DNA of 64,000 bases from Collinsella aerofaciens (GTDB taxonomy: Bacteria; Actinomycetota; Coriobacteriia; Coriobacteriales; Coriobacteriaceae), in assembly GCF_002736145.1 (NCBI RefSeq), contig NZ_CP024160.1, positions 1,116,001 through 1,180,000 on the forward strand, given 5' to 3'. Every line of letters begins with the position of its first letter. Positions within the stretch are counted from its first letter, which is position 1. The notes beneath the pieces were generated by a model that did no database searches, had not been told where the DNA came from, and saw only the letters and a program-made list of their open reading frames with translations. Shown here piece by piece: positions 14,997-24,018 of the stretch. The position numbers and the translations under genes are program-made.

Positions 14997-16207
14997 TAAA
15001 CCAACTTAAAGCCCTTGCGCTTGCCCACGGAGAGGGTGTCGCCCAGCTTGAGGGCGCTCGGGTCGATGTTGTAGCTCTTGGGAGCCACGGCCTTGCCGTT
15101 GATCTTGACACCGCCGCCGTCGATATCGCGACGAGCCTGGCCGGCGCTCGCCGAAAGACCCAAGTCCTTGAGCAGGCCGGCGAGGTAGATCTGGCCCTCG
15201 TCGTTGACGGTCAGCTCAACGTGCTTCTCGGGGAAGTCGGCGAGCTGGCCCTCCTTGAACACGCGGTCGAACTCGGCCTGAGCCTCGTCGCCGGCACCGG
15301 CGCCGTGGTAGGTGTCGCACAGGTCGCGACCCAGAGCGCGCTTGAGTTCATAGGGATCGGCGGAGCCATCGGCCAGGGCGGCGTCGATCTTGTCGACCTC
15401 GGCCGGGGTGAGCGAGCTGGCCAGACGATAGTACTTGCCGATCATCTCGTCGGGGATGGACATGGTCTTGCCGAACATATCCTTGGGAGCGTCGGTCAGG
15501 CCGATGTAGTTACCGTAGGACTTGGACATCTTACGAACACCATCGGTGCCCTCGAGCAGCGGCATGGTGAGCGCGATCTGGGGCTCCATGCCCATCTTCT
15601 CCATGAGCTCACGGCCGGCGAGCAGGTTGAAGAGCTGATCGGTGCCACCCATCTCCACGTCGGCCTTGATCTGCACGGAGTCGAAAGCCTGCATCACGGG
15701 ATACAGGAACTCATGCAGGGCGATCGGCGTCTGAGACTGGTAGCGCTTGGTAAAGTCATCGCGCTCAAGAATGCGGGCGACGGTGAACTTGGAGCACACC
15801 TGCAGCAGACCGGCCAGATCCATCGACAAGATCCAGTCACCGTTGTGCACGATGGTGGTCTTCTCGGGATCAAGAATCTTCATGGCCTGGCTCACATAGG
15901 TCTCGGCATTGGCCTCGATCTGCTCCTGCGAAAGCTGCGGACGGGTGGAATTCTTGCCCGAAGGGTCGCCAATCAACGCGGTACCGTTGCCGATGATGAG
16001 GGTGACGTTGTGGCCCAGGTCCTGGAACTGACGCATCTTGCGCAGGGGCACGGCGTGGCCCAGGTGCAGGTCGGGGCTGGTGGGATCGACGCCGAGCTTG
16101 ATGTTGAGGGGCTCGCCCTTCTCAAGCTTCTTGCGAAGGTCGGCCTCGGGGACGATTTGGGCAGCGCCCGAGGTGATGATACGCATTTGCTCGTCAACAG
16201 ACAGCAT
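14996..16207 (-). CDS. tyrS: Tyrosyl-tRNA synthetase
   Basis: It charges tRNA-Tyr. The ATG at 16207 follows AAGGAGG. The 403-residue protein has the class I signatures HLGH (residues 48-51) and KMSKS (about 228-232), the tyrosine pocket residues around GGTDQLFN, and a C-terminal S4 RNA-binding domain (about 340-400, SAGQARRDIDGGGVKING). HLGH and the S4 arrangement fit the TyrZ-like short form. A GC-rich hairpin (16229-16257) precedes the ribosome site, but I see no clear T-box. The U32 gene lies upstream on the same strand, ending 97 bp away. Confidence 0.95.
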   Translation of the reverse strand: MLSVDEQMRIITSGAAQIVPEADLRKKLEKGEPLNIKLGVDPTSPDLHLGHAVPLRKMRQFQDLGHNVTLIIGNGTALIGDPSGKNSTRPQLSQEQIEANAETYVSQAMKILDPEKTTIVHNGDWILSMDLAGLLQVCSKFTVARILERDDFTKRYQSQTPIALHEFLYPVMQAFDSVQIKADVEMGGTDQLFNLLAGRELMEKMGMEPQIALTMPLLEGTDGVRKMSKSYGNYIGLTDAPKDMFGKTMSIPDEMIGKYYRLASSLTPAEVDKIDAALADGSADPYELKRALGRDLCDTYHGAGAGDEAQAEFDRVFKEGQLADFPEKHVELTVNDEGQIYLAGLLKDLGLSASAGQARRDIDGGGVKINGKAVAPKSYNIDPSALKLGDTLSVGKRKGFKLV

Positions 16208-16303
16208 TGGGTATCCTCCTTTTGCTATAGCACCCTCGCCGAAAACGGCGGTGCTGGAAGTCCATAAACTCTCATATGATAACAAACTGACGCGACGCGG
16301 CAC

Positions 16304-18280
16304 CTACGACAGGAAAATCCTCGTCCTGCCGCACACGTCGATAACGACCGGCAAACGTGTGCCGTCACGTTCGACCAAAAAGCGCGCCTGCTGACGGCGC
16401 GGGCAGTCACGACAATGGACCTGCCCCGTCGCATCCGTAGCGCAGACGCCCTCGGCGATCAGCAAGCAGTGCTCGCACACCATGAGCTCGGGACGGTCGG
16501 CATCGACAGGCCCCAAGACACCGGGACAAGCGGCAAGCTCGGCAACACGCTCCGCGTCGTCGGCGACAAGCTCGGCCGACAAGTACACCCGCCCCGCCCC
16601 GAGTCCGCGCAGCCAGGTAAGCGTGACCCGGTTCGCGCAGAACACCGGCGCCGCCACGTCAAACGTCGCGCCCAGCTCGCGGGCCATCGCCACCTGTCCC
16701 AGATTGCGGCAGACGACGCGCCCGGCACGCTGCATAAGCGACCGAGTCCGCTCGGTATCGCCCGCGCGGCACACTTCGTCGAGCACCACCGTCGCATCGG
16801 ACAGATCTCGCTCATCGCGCGGATCCACATCCATCAGTTCCCAGGCAAAGACCATACGAGCAAAATCCTCGCGCTTTGCCGGCTCCGCCGGCCCCGCCAA
16901 CTCCGTCGGCACGTCGCCATCTGTCAGAACGCCCTCAAACGGCAGCACCTCAACGGACTGCTCAACAGGCGCGACCGTATCCGCCTCGGCCCGCATGCGC
17001 TCCAACACCGTTGCCGTTTGCCCCAGCACGCCGGCGCTGCGAATCAGATAGACCTCGCAGCCCGCGTCCACCTTACGTTTGCAATGCACGACGATGTGCT
17101 CTCCCGCAGCGGCATCCACGGGGCAAGGCACCTGCGGCCAGCGCTTGGGTACATCGGGACGCGCGTCGACGCCCGGATAGAACCGAATCTCGAGCGTGTC
17201 ACCCGCCGCCACGGCGGCATCGAGCTCAACGGTCACCTCTTCGTGGCCCACAGCGACCAAGCGCCCCACGCGCACGCCCTGGTTAATTGCGCGCTCAAAG
17301 CTCATCAGCTCGGCACCCGAACGCCCTCGCAGGTACGCATCGGTAAACCCACGGTTAAACGACCTTCCCAGCTCGCGCTCAAGCTCTTCCACGGCACCGG
17401 GGTCCCACGCGCCGTCGCACAGCATATCGAGCGCCCGGCGCCACACCCGCACCACGTTGAATACGTAATCGGGGTTCTTCATGCGCCCCTCGATCTTGAG
17501 CGACGCAACGCCAGCATCTACAAGCTCGGGCAGATGCGCAATACCCAGATAGTCATGCGGACACAGCAGGCGATCTCCCTCGACGGCAACAACGCTCTGT
17601 CCCGCCTCGTCCACTAGGTCGTACGCCAGACGGCACGGCTGCGTGCAGTCGCCGCGCATCGCCGAGCGCCCACGCCGCAGGGCCGAGAACTCGCACGCCC
17701 CCGAATAGCCGATGCAAATCGCACCGTGGCAGAATACCTCGATGGGCACGCCCGTGGCACATAGCGCCGCAATCTCGTCGACCGTCAGCTCGCGTGCCGT
17801 CGTCACGCGCTCGACCCCCAGCTCATCGGCGGCAAGCCGCACGGCGCCTTCGCTATGAACGCCCGCCTGCGTGGACAGGTGAATCTCGACCCCGGGAATC
17901 GCCGCGCGCAGTGCACAAGCCAGCCCGGCATCGGCGACAATCAGAGCATCGGCGCCCAGCTCCAGTGCATGAGCCCCCAACGCCACCGCGTCGGCAAGCT
18001 CATCGTCAAACACGAACACGTTGAGCGTCACGTACACACGCACGCCATGGGTATGCGCCACGGCGCAGCCGCGCGCAAACTCGTCATCCGTAAAGCCATG
18101 GGCACTCACACGGGCGTTAAAGCCGCCCAACCCCGCATAGATGGCATCGGCACCCGCGGCGATGGCCGCAAGCATCTGGTCGAGTCCGCCCGCCGGCGCC
18201 AGCAGCTCGGGCAGCGCCGCACCGGCAGCATCCAATCCAGTCTCGTATTGTCCGCTCGGCCCCATCGTCCGAATCGCCAT
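16304..18280 (-). CDS. U32-family peptidase / tRNA-hydroxylation-type protein
   Basis: The 658-residue protein starts at the ATG at 18280 after AAGGAG. Residues 30-300 are the U32 TIM-barrel (ELLAPAGGLDQMLAAIAAGADAIYAG) with the family signature FCHGAICIGYSGACEFS and CTQPCR. A beta domain follows. A C-terminal part has clustered Cys residues (CEHCLLIAEGVC and CRDCPRR) suited to an iron-sulfur cluster. Bacterial U32 proteins include TrhP, needed for 5-hydroxyuridine in tRNA, so a tRNA-modification role is more likely than proteolysis. It has a paralogue at 59100-61595. Confidence 0.85.
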   Translation of the reverse strand: MAIRTMGPSGQYETGLDAAGAALPELLAPAGGLDQMLAAIAAGADAIYAGLGGFNARVSAHGFTDDEFARGCAVAHTHGVRVYVTLNVFVFDDELADAVALGAHALELGADALIVADAGLACALRAAIPGVEIHLSTQAGVHSEGAVRLAADELGVERVTTARELTVDEIAALCATGVPIEVFCHGAICIGYSGACEFSALRRGRSAMRGDCTQPCRLAYDLVDEAGQSVVAVEGDRLLCPHDYLGIAHLPELVDAGVASLKIEGRMKNPDYVFNVVRVWRRALDMLCDGAWDPGAVEELERELGRSFNRGFTDAYLRGRSGAELMSFERAINQGVRVGRLVAVGHEEVTVELDAAVAAGDTLEIRFYPGVDARPDVPKRWPQVPCPVDAAAGEHIVVHCKRKVDAGCEVYLIRSAGVLGQTATVLERMRAEADTVAPVEQSVEVLPFEGVLTDGDVPTELAGPAEPAKREDFARMVFAWELMDVDPRDERDLSDATVVLDEVCRAGDTERTRSLMQRAGRVVCRNLGQVAMARELGATFDVAAPVFCANRVTLTWLRGLGAGRVYLSAELVADDAERVAELAACPGVLGPVDADRPELMVCEHCLLIAEGVCATDATGQVHCRDCPRRQQARFLVERDGTRLPVVIDVCGRTRIFLS

Positions 18281-18442
18281 CGACAAACTCCTTACCAAGG
18301 TATGCATTCACTCTGAAAAATGCCGTCTTCCAGCATACACGAGGCCTCGCGCGCCCCGTTTGGTTTATCGTGTAATAACTTATGTCCATCCTGCCCCGAC
18401 GGCACATCCACCGTCCGGCACGACATACCTGGAGGTCAATAT

Positions 18443-20647
18443 ATGGGTCCTCGCCAACGACAGGGACACAGCCGTTCAAAGACGCACGCCCTGCCCATAA
18501 TCCTGCTCTCGTTTTTGGGCTTTCTGCTGATTGCGGGCGTGGCGTTTGGCATCGGCATGGTCGGCAACGTCAACCGCTGGCTGTCCGATCTGCCCGACTA
18601 CACCGACGCCAACGCGTATCTGGTGAGCGAGCCCACCGAGATCGTCGACTGCAACGGCAACAAGATCGCGAGCTTCTACACGCAAAACCGCAAGTCCATC
18701 ACCAAGGACGAGGTCTCCCCCTACGTGCTGCAGGGCACCGTTGACGTCGAGGACGAGCGCTTCTACGAGCACGGCGGTATCGACCTGTGGGGTATCGCGC
18801 GTGCTGCGGTGGCAACCCTCGGCGGCGGGCACGAAGGCGCCTCGACTATCACCCAGCAGCTGGTGCGCAACACCATCCTGCAGGAGGAGCAGTTCGACTC
18901 GACCATTGAGCGTAAGGTGCGCGAGGCCTACATCGCCATCAAGATGGAGGACATGTACTCCAAAGACGAGATCCTCATGATGTACCTCAACACCATCTAT
19001 TACGGCCACGGCGCCTACGGTATTGAGGCCGCGGCCGAAACCTATCTGTCCAAGAGCGCCGCCGACCTCACCCTGAGCGAAGCCGCACTGCTGATCGGCC
19101 TTCCCAACTCGCCCTCGCAGTACGACCCCACGGTCAACCCCGACCTGGCGCTGTCCCGTCGCAACAAGGTCCTCGACAACATGTTGCGCCTGGGCCACAT
19201 CACCCAGGAGGAGCACGATGCCGCACAGGCCGAGCCCATCACCCTCAATGTGACCGAAATCTCGGGCAGCGGCGTCGACGTATACTCGCAGCCCTACTTT
19301 GTCTCCTACGTCAAGCAGCTGCTGGAGCAGGAGTTCTCGACCGACGTGCTCTTTAAGGGTGGACTGACCGTCAAGACCACCATCGACCCCACGATGCAGC
19401 AGGTGGCAGAGAATGCCGTCCGCGAGCAGCTCGACACGCTCTCGCTTGACGGCCTGGACATGGGCATGGTCGTCGTCGACCCCAAGACCGGCTACATCAA
19501 GTGCATGGTGGGCGGCTACGACTACAACGCCGACGAGAACCACGTAAACCATGCCACGGCCAAGCGTCCCGTCGGCTCCACCTTTAAGGCCTTTACGCTG
19601 GCAACTGCCATCCAAAACGGCATGAACCCCAACGTCACCCTCAACTGCAACTCACCGCTCAAGGCCAAGGGCACCACGACCGAGGTCCAAAATTACGCCA
19701 ACCAGAGCTATGGCAACATCACGCTTAAGCAGGCGACGGCATACTCCTCCAATACCGGCTACATCCAGGTGGCGGAAGCCGTCGGCAACAGCAAGATCAT
19801 CTCGCTCGTCAAAAAGCTCGGCATCGACCCCGCCAAGGACAACATCGAGGACGTTCCCGTCATGACGCTCGGCACTGGCTCGATCTCGCCGCTCGAGATG
19901 GCCGCCGCCTACGCGACGTTTGCCAACGGCGGCTACTATCGCCAGCCGATTGCCATCACCGAGATTGACTCTCGTACCGGTTCGGTGCTGTACCAGCACA
20001 CCGACAATCCCTCACAGGTGCTTACCGAGGGCGAGGCCGCCGCGGTCACCGATGTTCTGTCCGGCGTCATGAAGGGAAGCGGTACGGGTGCTGCCGGCGC
20101 CCTGAGTGTCAACCAGCCCTATGCCGGCAAGACGGGCACCACCGACAACACCACCAACCTGTGGTTCTGCGGCTATACCCCGCAGCTGGCGTGCGCCCTG
20201 TGGACCGGCTATTCCGCGGGCGAGATCCCCATCCAAAAGTACGGCACGGACCTGCTGGGCGACAGCACCAACCTGCCTGTCTTTAAGCGGTTTATGAACA
20301 CCGTTCTGACCGGTACCGAGCGCGAGGAGTTTGCGACCGGAACGGCGCCCACCTACAAGAACAACAGCGTCTGGAAGTTCTACGGCACCAACAACACCAA
20401 GAAGACAGAGAACGACGACAAGGACGAGAACGAAGAGGAAGAGGAAACCGCCACCACAACGACTACCACGACGACCACGACCACCGAGACCACGGGCGGC
20501 GACACCACCGACACCACCGGCGGCACCGGTACGACCGGTGGCTCGACGGGCGGCTCCACTGGTGGTTCGACCGGCGGCGATGGCGGCACCCCTACGCCCA
20601 CACCCACTCCCGACCCCTCGCCCACGCCTGACGATACGGTCGGCTAA
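18443..20647 (+). CDS. Class A penicillin-binding protein (transglycosylase/transpeptidase)
   Basis: This bifunctional enzyme polymerises and cross-links peptidoglycan outside the membrane. The ATG at 18443 follows GGAGG. The 734-residue protein has a cytoplasmic basic start, one helix (IILLSFLGFLLIAGVAFGIG) and a GT51 domain with EDERFYEHGGID and TITQQLVRN. The transpeptidase domain carries STFK, SSNT and KTGTT, the three penicillin-binding motifs. After about residue 655 the chain becomes low-complexity: an acidic Glu-rich block, a Thr run, GGST repeats and a Pro/Thr tail, probably a wall-spanning linker. A strong terminator follows. Confidence 0.95.
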   Translation: MGPRQRQGHSRSKTHALPIILLSFLGFLLIAGVAFGIGMVGNVNRWLSDLPDYTDANAYLVSEPTEIVDCNGNKIASFYTQNRKSITKDEVSPYVLQGTVDVEDERFYEHGGIDLWGIARAAVATLGGGHEGASTITQQLVRNTILQEEQFDSTIERKVREAYIAIKMEDMYSKDEILMMYLNTIYYGHGAYGIEAAAETYLSKSAADLTLSEAALLIGLPNSPSQYDPTVNPDLALSRRNKVLDNMLRLGHITQEEHDAAQAEPITLNVTEISGSGVDVYSQPYFVSYVKQLLEQEFSTDVLFKGGLTVKTTIDPTMQQVAENAVREQLDTLSLDGLDMGMVVVDPKTGYIKCMVGGYDYNADENHVNHATAKRPVGSTFKAFTLATAIQNGMNPNVTLNCNSPLKAKGTTTEVQNYANQSYGNITLKQATAYSSNTGYIQVAEAVGNSKIISLVKKLGIDPAKDNIEDVPVMTLGTGSISPLEMAAAYATFANGGYYRQPIAITEIDSRTGSVLYQHTDNPSQVLTEGEAAAVTDVLSGVMKGSGTGAAGALSVNQPYAGKTGTTDNTTNLWFCGYTPQLACALWTGYSAGEIPIQKYGTDLLGDSTNLPVFKRFMNTVLTGTEREEFATGTAPTYKNNSVWKFYGTNNTKKTENDDKDENEEEEETATTTTTTTTTTTETTGGDTTDTTGGTGTTGGSTGGSTGGSTGGDGGTPTPTPTPDPSPTPDDTVG

Positions 20648-20669
20648 GAAATACGCGGCTAAAGCCAAC

Positions 20670-20710
20670 AAGGCCCCGAGCAGCTTATTGAGCTGTTCGG
20701 GGCCTTTTAG
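20670..20710 (+). terminator. Intrinsic terminator of the penicillin-binding protein gene
   Basis: AAGGCCCCGAGCAGCTT pairs with AGCTGTTCGGGGCCTT across a short loop (one mismatch) and is followed by TTTTAGTTT. It lies 23 bp past the stop codon. Confidence 0.88.
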
Positions 20711-20745
20711 TTTGAAGCGACCTGGTGGGCGGTCTTTATACCGGC

Positions 20746-20782
20746 AAACAAAAAGGGGTACCGACCAGCGTCGATACCCCTT
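20746..20782 (-). terminator. Intrinsic terminator of argR
   Basis: On the minus strand AAGGGGTA/TACCCCTT (20753-20782) is followed by a T-rich run (TTTTTGTTT). It lies 50 bp past the argR stop codon. Confidence 0.82.
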
Positions 20783-20831
20783 ACAAGCTGCTATGTAAGC
20801 ACACGCAGTGCCGAGCGCACGACCCGCACGC

Positions 20832-21269
20832 CTACTTGCGAGAATTGCTCAGCTTATTGATCAGCGCCTCGAGACGCTCGCCGTCCTCGGCCGTCTGGGC
20901 AATAACCAAAATCGTATCGTTGCCGGCAAGCGAGCCAAGCACATCGGGCAACTCTGCCGCATCAACGGCGGCGGCGATGCCGGAAGCCGTGCCAGGCTGA
21001 GCCTTGATCATAACCAGATTGTCGGTACGCAGAACGCCCGTTACGAGCTCGGAAACCATACGCTGCAGGTGCAAGTCCTCTGCCAGAACATAGATGCCCT
21101 CAGGGAGCTTACGCAGCCCCATGTCGGCAATATCGCGAGAGACAGTCGCCTGCGTGCAATCAAAGCCCATAGCACGGAGCTCATCGACCAGCACGCGCTG
21201 CGTGCGGACATCCTTATTGCGCACAATATCTCTAATGGCATCCTGGCGCCCATTGCGTTTTTTAGCCAT
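20832..21269 (-). CDS. argR: Arginine repressor
   Basis: This transcription factor binds DNA when arginine is present and controls arginine synthesis and use. The ATG at 21269 gives 145 residues, a normal length. The N-terminal winged helix (RQDAIRDIVRNKDVRTQRVLVDEL, CTQATVSRDIADMGLRKL) is followed by the hexamerisation and arginine-binding domain with QPGTASGIAAAVD and AGNDTILVIAQ. No arginine genes adjoin it here. A palindrome at 21303-21317 upstream may be an operator. It has its own terminator. Confidence 0.95.
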   Translation of the reverse strand: MAKKRNGRQDAIRDIVRNKDVRTQRVLVDELRAMGFDCTQATVSRDIADMGLRKLPEGIYVLAEDLHLQRMVSELVTGVLRTDNLVMIKAQPGTASGIAAAVDAAELPDVLGSLAGNDTILVIAQTAEDGERLEALINKLSNSRK

Positions 21270-21302
21270 ACAAACCCTCACTCCAAAAGATGGCGGAGAC
21301 AA

Positions 21303-21317
21303 TCAATCAGTGATTGA
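21303..21317. promoter_or_regulatory. Candidate operator upstream of argR
   Basis: TCAATCA-G-TGATTGA is a perfect 7-bp inverted repeat about 34 bp upstream of the argR start. It resembles the A/T-rich symmetric sites ArgR uses but does not match the classical ARG box well. Confidence 0.4.
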
Positions 21318-21401
21318 ATAGTTTAACGCTATTTGAAGGCTTTTGTGTATAAGAACGCATTTCGAAACAATTCTATGCAAGTTTGTTTCGTAATGAGCCG
21401 T

Positions 21402-22442
21402 TTAGGCGGTTTTTGCGCCCGTCCGGTTAAGAAAAGCTGCCAGATGCGTACACATCACGCAACGCGCGGGCTTGGCGCTAGCGATCGGCCCAAACAACAG
21501 ACCGAGCCCCCGATGGTTGTCCTTGAGCGCGGCGACCATCTGACGGGTTCGAGGCGCCTCGAGCATATCACGCATGCGGGCGGAACGCTCGATTGACGAC
21601 ACCCCATGCGGGCTCAGACACAAATTCTCGATGCAGGCGACCAGTCCGACAAAGTAGAACTTTTGGCTTGCCAGCTTGAGCCGACCACCGCTATCTGCTT
21701 CCGAGAGTGAGTCCGCAAGCTCGTCGAGCGCTCGGGTGTCATCGGATACCCTGGCATACATGGTGGGATCAAAGGCATCTGTAAGCTTAGGCGCTACCGC
21801 GTGGAAACAAGCGTCGCCGCATCCGGAGACACGCTGCGCCTGCGAGAGCGCGCATGCCATAAACCCAACTGTGCGAAACGCCTTGTCGCACAAAAGGCAT
21901 GCCTCAAACAGCGGACGGCTATACATCACGCCAGAGACTTGAGCAACCAAGCCGCCTAAAATCAACTGAGGCAGCCCGGCCACCATCGAAGATTTGCTAT
22001 CAATGGAAATATGAGTAGCATCCAAGACGCGCGAATGGCGCTCTCGATGTGCATCATAGCGGTCGAGCGACACCGTGGGGAACACTATGTCTGCCGCAGT
22101 ATCGCACGCGATATCGACCATCTTGGAAAGGGATTGCGGAGCAAACCACTCATCGGCGTTCATGGCGATGATTTGAGAGCCGCGCGAGACAGCAAAACCG
22201 GCACGAAGACACGCGCCGCGCGTCGCGTCCTCGACGTCAATCAAATCAATATGGATGTCCCTGTCGGCAGCAACTTGAAGCGAATGGCGCACACCGGACG
22301 CAGCATCGCGGCAGACAACGACAATCTGCAAATCGTAGAGGTCTTGGTTCTGGATACTCTCGAGCGCACGCATCGCATAGCTGGGCGAACCTTCTACCAC
22401 AAGGATCACCGAAAGTCGCGGATGCGAGCCACGTCGAACCAA
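21402..22442 (-). CDS. Family 2-like glycosyltransferase
   Basis: The frame starts at a TTG (22442) after GAGAGG and encodes 346 residues. The first 110 look like a GT-A nucleotide-sugar fold: LSVILVVEGSPSYAMRALESIQNQ, IVVVCRDAASG, and a possible catalytic or metal site MNADEWFAP in place of the usual DxD. The remaining 230 residues match nothing I recognise. No other wall-polymer genes are adjacent; argR lies downstream and truA upstream. Acceptor and sugar are unknown, and the altered metal motif leaves activity uncertain. Confidence 0.65.
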   Translation of the reverse strand: MVRRGSHPRLSVILVVEGSPSYAMRALESIQNQDLYDLQIVVVCRDAASGVRHSLQVAADRDIHIDLIDVEDATRGACLRAGFAVSRGSQIIAMNADEWFAPQSLSKMVDIACDTAADIVFPTVSLDRYDAHRERHSRVLDATHISIDSKSSMVAGLPQLILGGLVAQVSGVMYSRPLFEACLLCDKAFRTVGFMACALSQAQRVSGCGDACFHAVAPKLTDAFDPTMYARVSDDTRALDELADSLSEADSGGRLKLASQKFYFVGLVACIENLCLSPHGVSSIERSARMRDMLEAPRTRQMVAALKDNHRGLGLLFGPIASAKPARCVMCTHLAAFLNRTGAKTA

Positions 22443-22603
22443 ATTATCCGTCCTCTCGACAGCAATGAATCAAACCGTGGTTCATGGTACACCCCGGCAA
22501 TAAAAGCAATGAGACACCAGTTGCATTGCACGCCAAGAACAGATGTTGCACACGCGCAGCCCACAGATGACAGGTGTCGACGCACGACACGTCGAGCCCT
22601 CCC

Positions 22604-23428
22604 CTAGTCGAGCACGACAAGCTCGGCGGGATCGTAATCCACGCCCATAAACGTAAGGCCGCAGGCAGGAGCCGTTGGGCCCGCGGCGGTGCGGTCGCAA
22701 GCATAGATAACCTCGCGCATCCACTCGGGTTCACGGCGATGCATGCCAATCTCGACAAGCGTGCCCACAATCGTACGGACCATCGAATGCAGAAACGCAT
22801 TGCCCTCGATGGTAAACGTCAGGATGTCCTCGCCAAACGCAACCTCATGGCCAAATTCGGCACGCATCACGCAGCGATGCGTGGGCTTGCCAACGGCCGA
22901 AGCAACCTTGCAAAAGCTTTTAAAGTCCTGCTCGCCCAGCAGTGCGGGGCAGGCAGCAGACATAGCCTCAACATCCAAGGGATAGCGATGCCACCACACG
23001 GCACCGCGGGACAGCACGGGGCGCGCATCTCGATCGGCAATGCGGTATGTATACGTACGGGAACGCGCGTCAAAACGCGCAGAAAAGCCTTTACGGGCCT
23101 TGTAGACCTCGTTAATGGCGATATCTTTGGGCAGCAGGGCATCCATAGCCCGCAGCCACCTACGGCGCGTACAAGCGAGCTCAGCGTCCGTTACGGGCAC
23201 GCTGATGTACTGAGCCACGGCATGCACGCCGGCATCGGTACGCCCCGCGCACGTCAGATCGATCGGGCGGCGAAGCAGCGTCTCAATGGCTCGACGTAGC
23301 TCACCCGCAACCGTCGTCTGTCCCGGCTGCTCGGCAAATCCGCTATACGACGAGCCATCATAGGCCACGCGAAATACGAGTGTGGCGTCAAGCTCGGAAA
23401 TCGAATTGAAATCAGACGGCGCAGTCAT
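22604..23428 (-). CDS. truA: tRNA pseudouridine(38-40) synthase
   Basis: It isomerises uridines 38-40 in the anticodon arm of many tRNAs. The ATG at 23428 follows GGGAG, giving 274 residues. The catalytic Asp is in CAGRTDAGVHA. Other family motifs are VAYDGSSYSGFAEQPG near the start, FSARFDARSRTYTYRI, and NAFLHSMVRTIVGTLVEIG near the end. It lies directly downstream of the rpoA-rplQ operon, as in many actinobacteria and firmicutes, but a strong terminator after rplQ separates them. Confidence 0.95.
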   Translation of the reverse strand: MTAPSDFNSISELDATLVFRVAYDGSSYSGFAEQPGQTTVAGELRRAIETLLRRPIDLTCAGRTDAGVHAVAQYISVPVTDAELACTRRRWLRAMDALLPKDIAINEVYKARKGFSARFDARSRTYTYRIADRDARPVLSRGAVWWHRYPLDVEAMSAACPALLGEQDFKSFCKVASAVGKPTHRCVMRAEFGHEVAFGEDILTFTIEGNAFLHSMVRTIVGTLVEIGMHRREPEWMREVIYACDRTAAGPTAPACGLTFMGVDYDPAELVVLD

Positions 23429-23463
23429 GGGCGCTCCCAACAAACAAGCAACGGTATCGCGAC

Positions 23464-23494
23464 AAAAAAAGAGGGGTACGCGAACGTACCCCTC
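23464..23494 (-). terminator. Terminator of the alpha ribosomal operon
   Basis: On the minus strand GAGGGGTACG/CGTACCCCTC with a 4-nt loop is followed by seven T residues. It lies 27 bp past the rplQ stop codon. Confidence 0.92.
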
Positions 23495-23520
23495 GAATAT
23501 AGCCTATGCAGACGGAATGT

Positions 23521-23988
23521 CTACTCAGCGCTCTCCTCGGCAGCAGTCTCCTCGACAGCCTCGACCTTCTTGGGAGCAGCGGCCTTCTTGGGGGCCGGAG
23601 CGGCCTTCTTGGCCTTAGGCGTGCAAGGCTCGGTGACGAGCTCCATGATAACGATGGGAGCGTTGTCGCCCTTACGGTTACCGAGCTTCATGATGCGGGT
23701 ATAACCGCCGTTGCGGTCCTGCCACATGCCCTGGGCAGCCTTGTCGAAGATCTCGGCAACGAGCTGCTTATCGCCGAGCTTGGCGATAGCCAGACGACGA
23801 GAATGCAGGTCGCCCTTCTTGGCCCAAGTGATGATCGGATCGACGACCGAACGCAGCGCCTTAGCGCGGGTCTCGGTGGTCTTGATGCGGTCGTTCTCGA
23901 AGAGGGCCTTAGCAAGGCTCTTCTTCATGGCCTTGGTGTGGCTCGCATCGGTGCCGAGCTTCAGGCCCTTCTTAACGTTGTGACGCAT
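23521..23988 (-). CDS. rplQ: 50S ribosomal protein L17 with charged C-terminal tail
   Basis: Residues 1-118 are a standard L17 (MRHNVKKGLKLGTDASHT, LRSVVDPIITWAKKGDLHSRR, GGYTRIMKLGNRKGDNA), found near the polypeptide exit tunnel. About 37 further residues form a Lys/Ala/Pro then Glu-rich tail, similar in style to the L31 tail in this genome. It is the last gene of the alpha operon, following rpoA, and ends before a strong terminator. Confidence 0.96.
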   Translation of the reverse strand: MRHNVKKGLKLGTDASHTKAMKKSLAKALFENDRIKTTETRAKALRSVVDPIITWAKKGDLHSRRLAIAKLGDKQLVAEIFDKAAQGMWQDRNGGYTRIMKLGNRKGDNAPIVIMELVTEPCTPKAKKAAPAPKKAAAPKKVEAVEETAAEESAE

Positions 23989-24018
23989 GGTCTAGTTTCT
24001 CCTCAAATATGCGAAGCA

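Noticed and set aside
16208-16303. T-box leader of tyrS
   Set aside because: Only 96 bp separate the genes; I see a GC-rich hairpin but no T-box sequence or specifier-loop arrangement.
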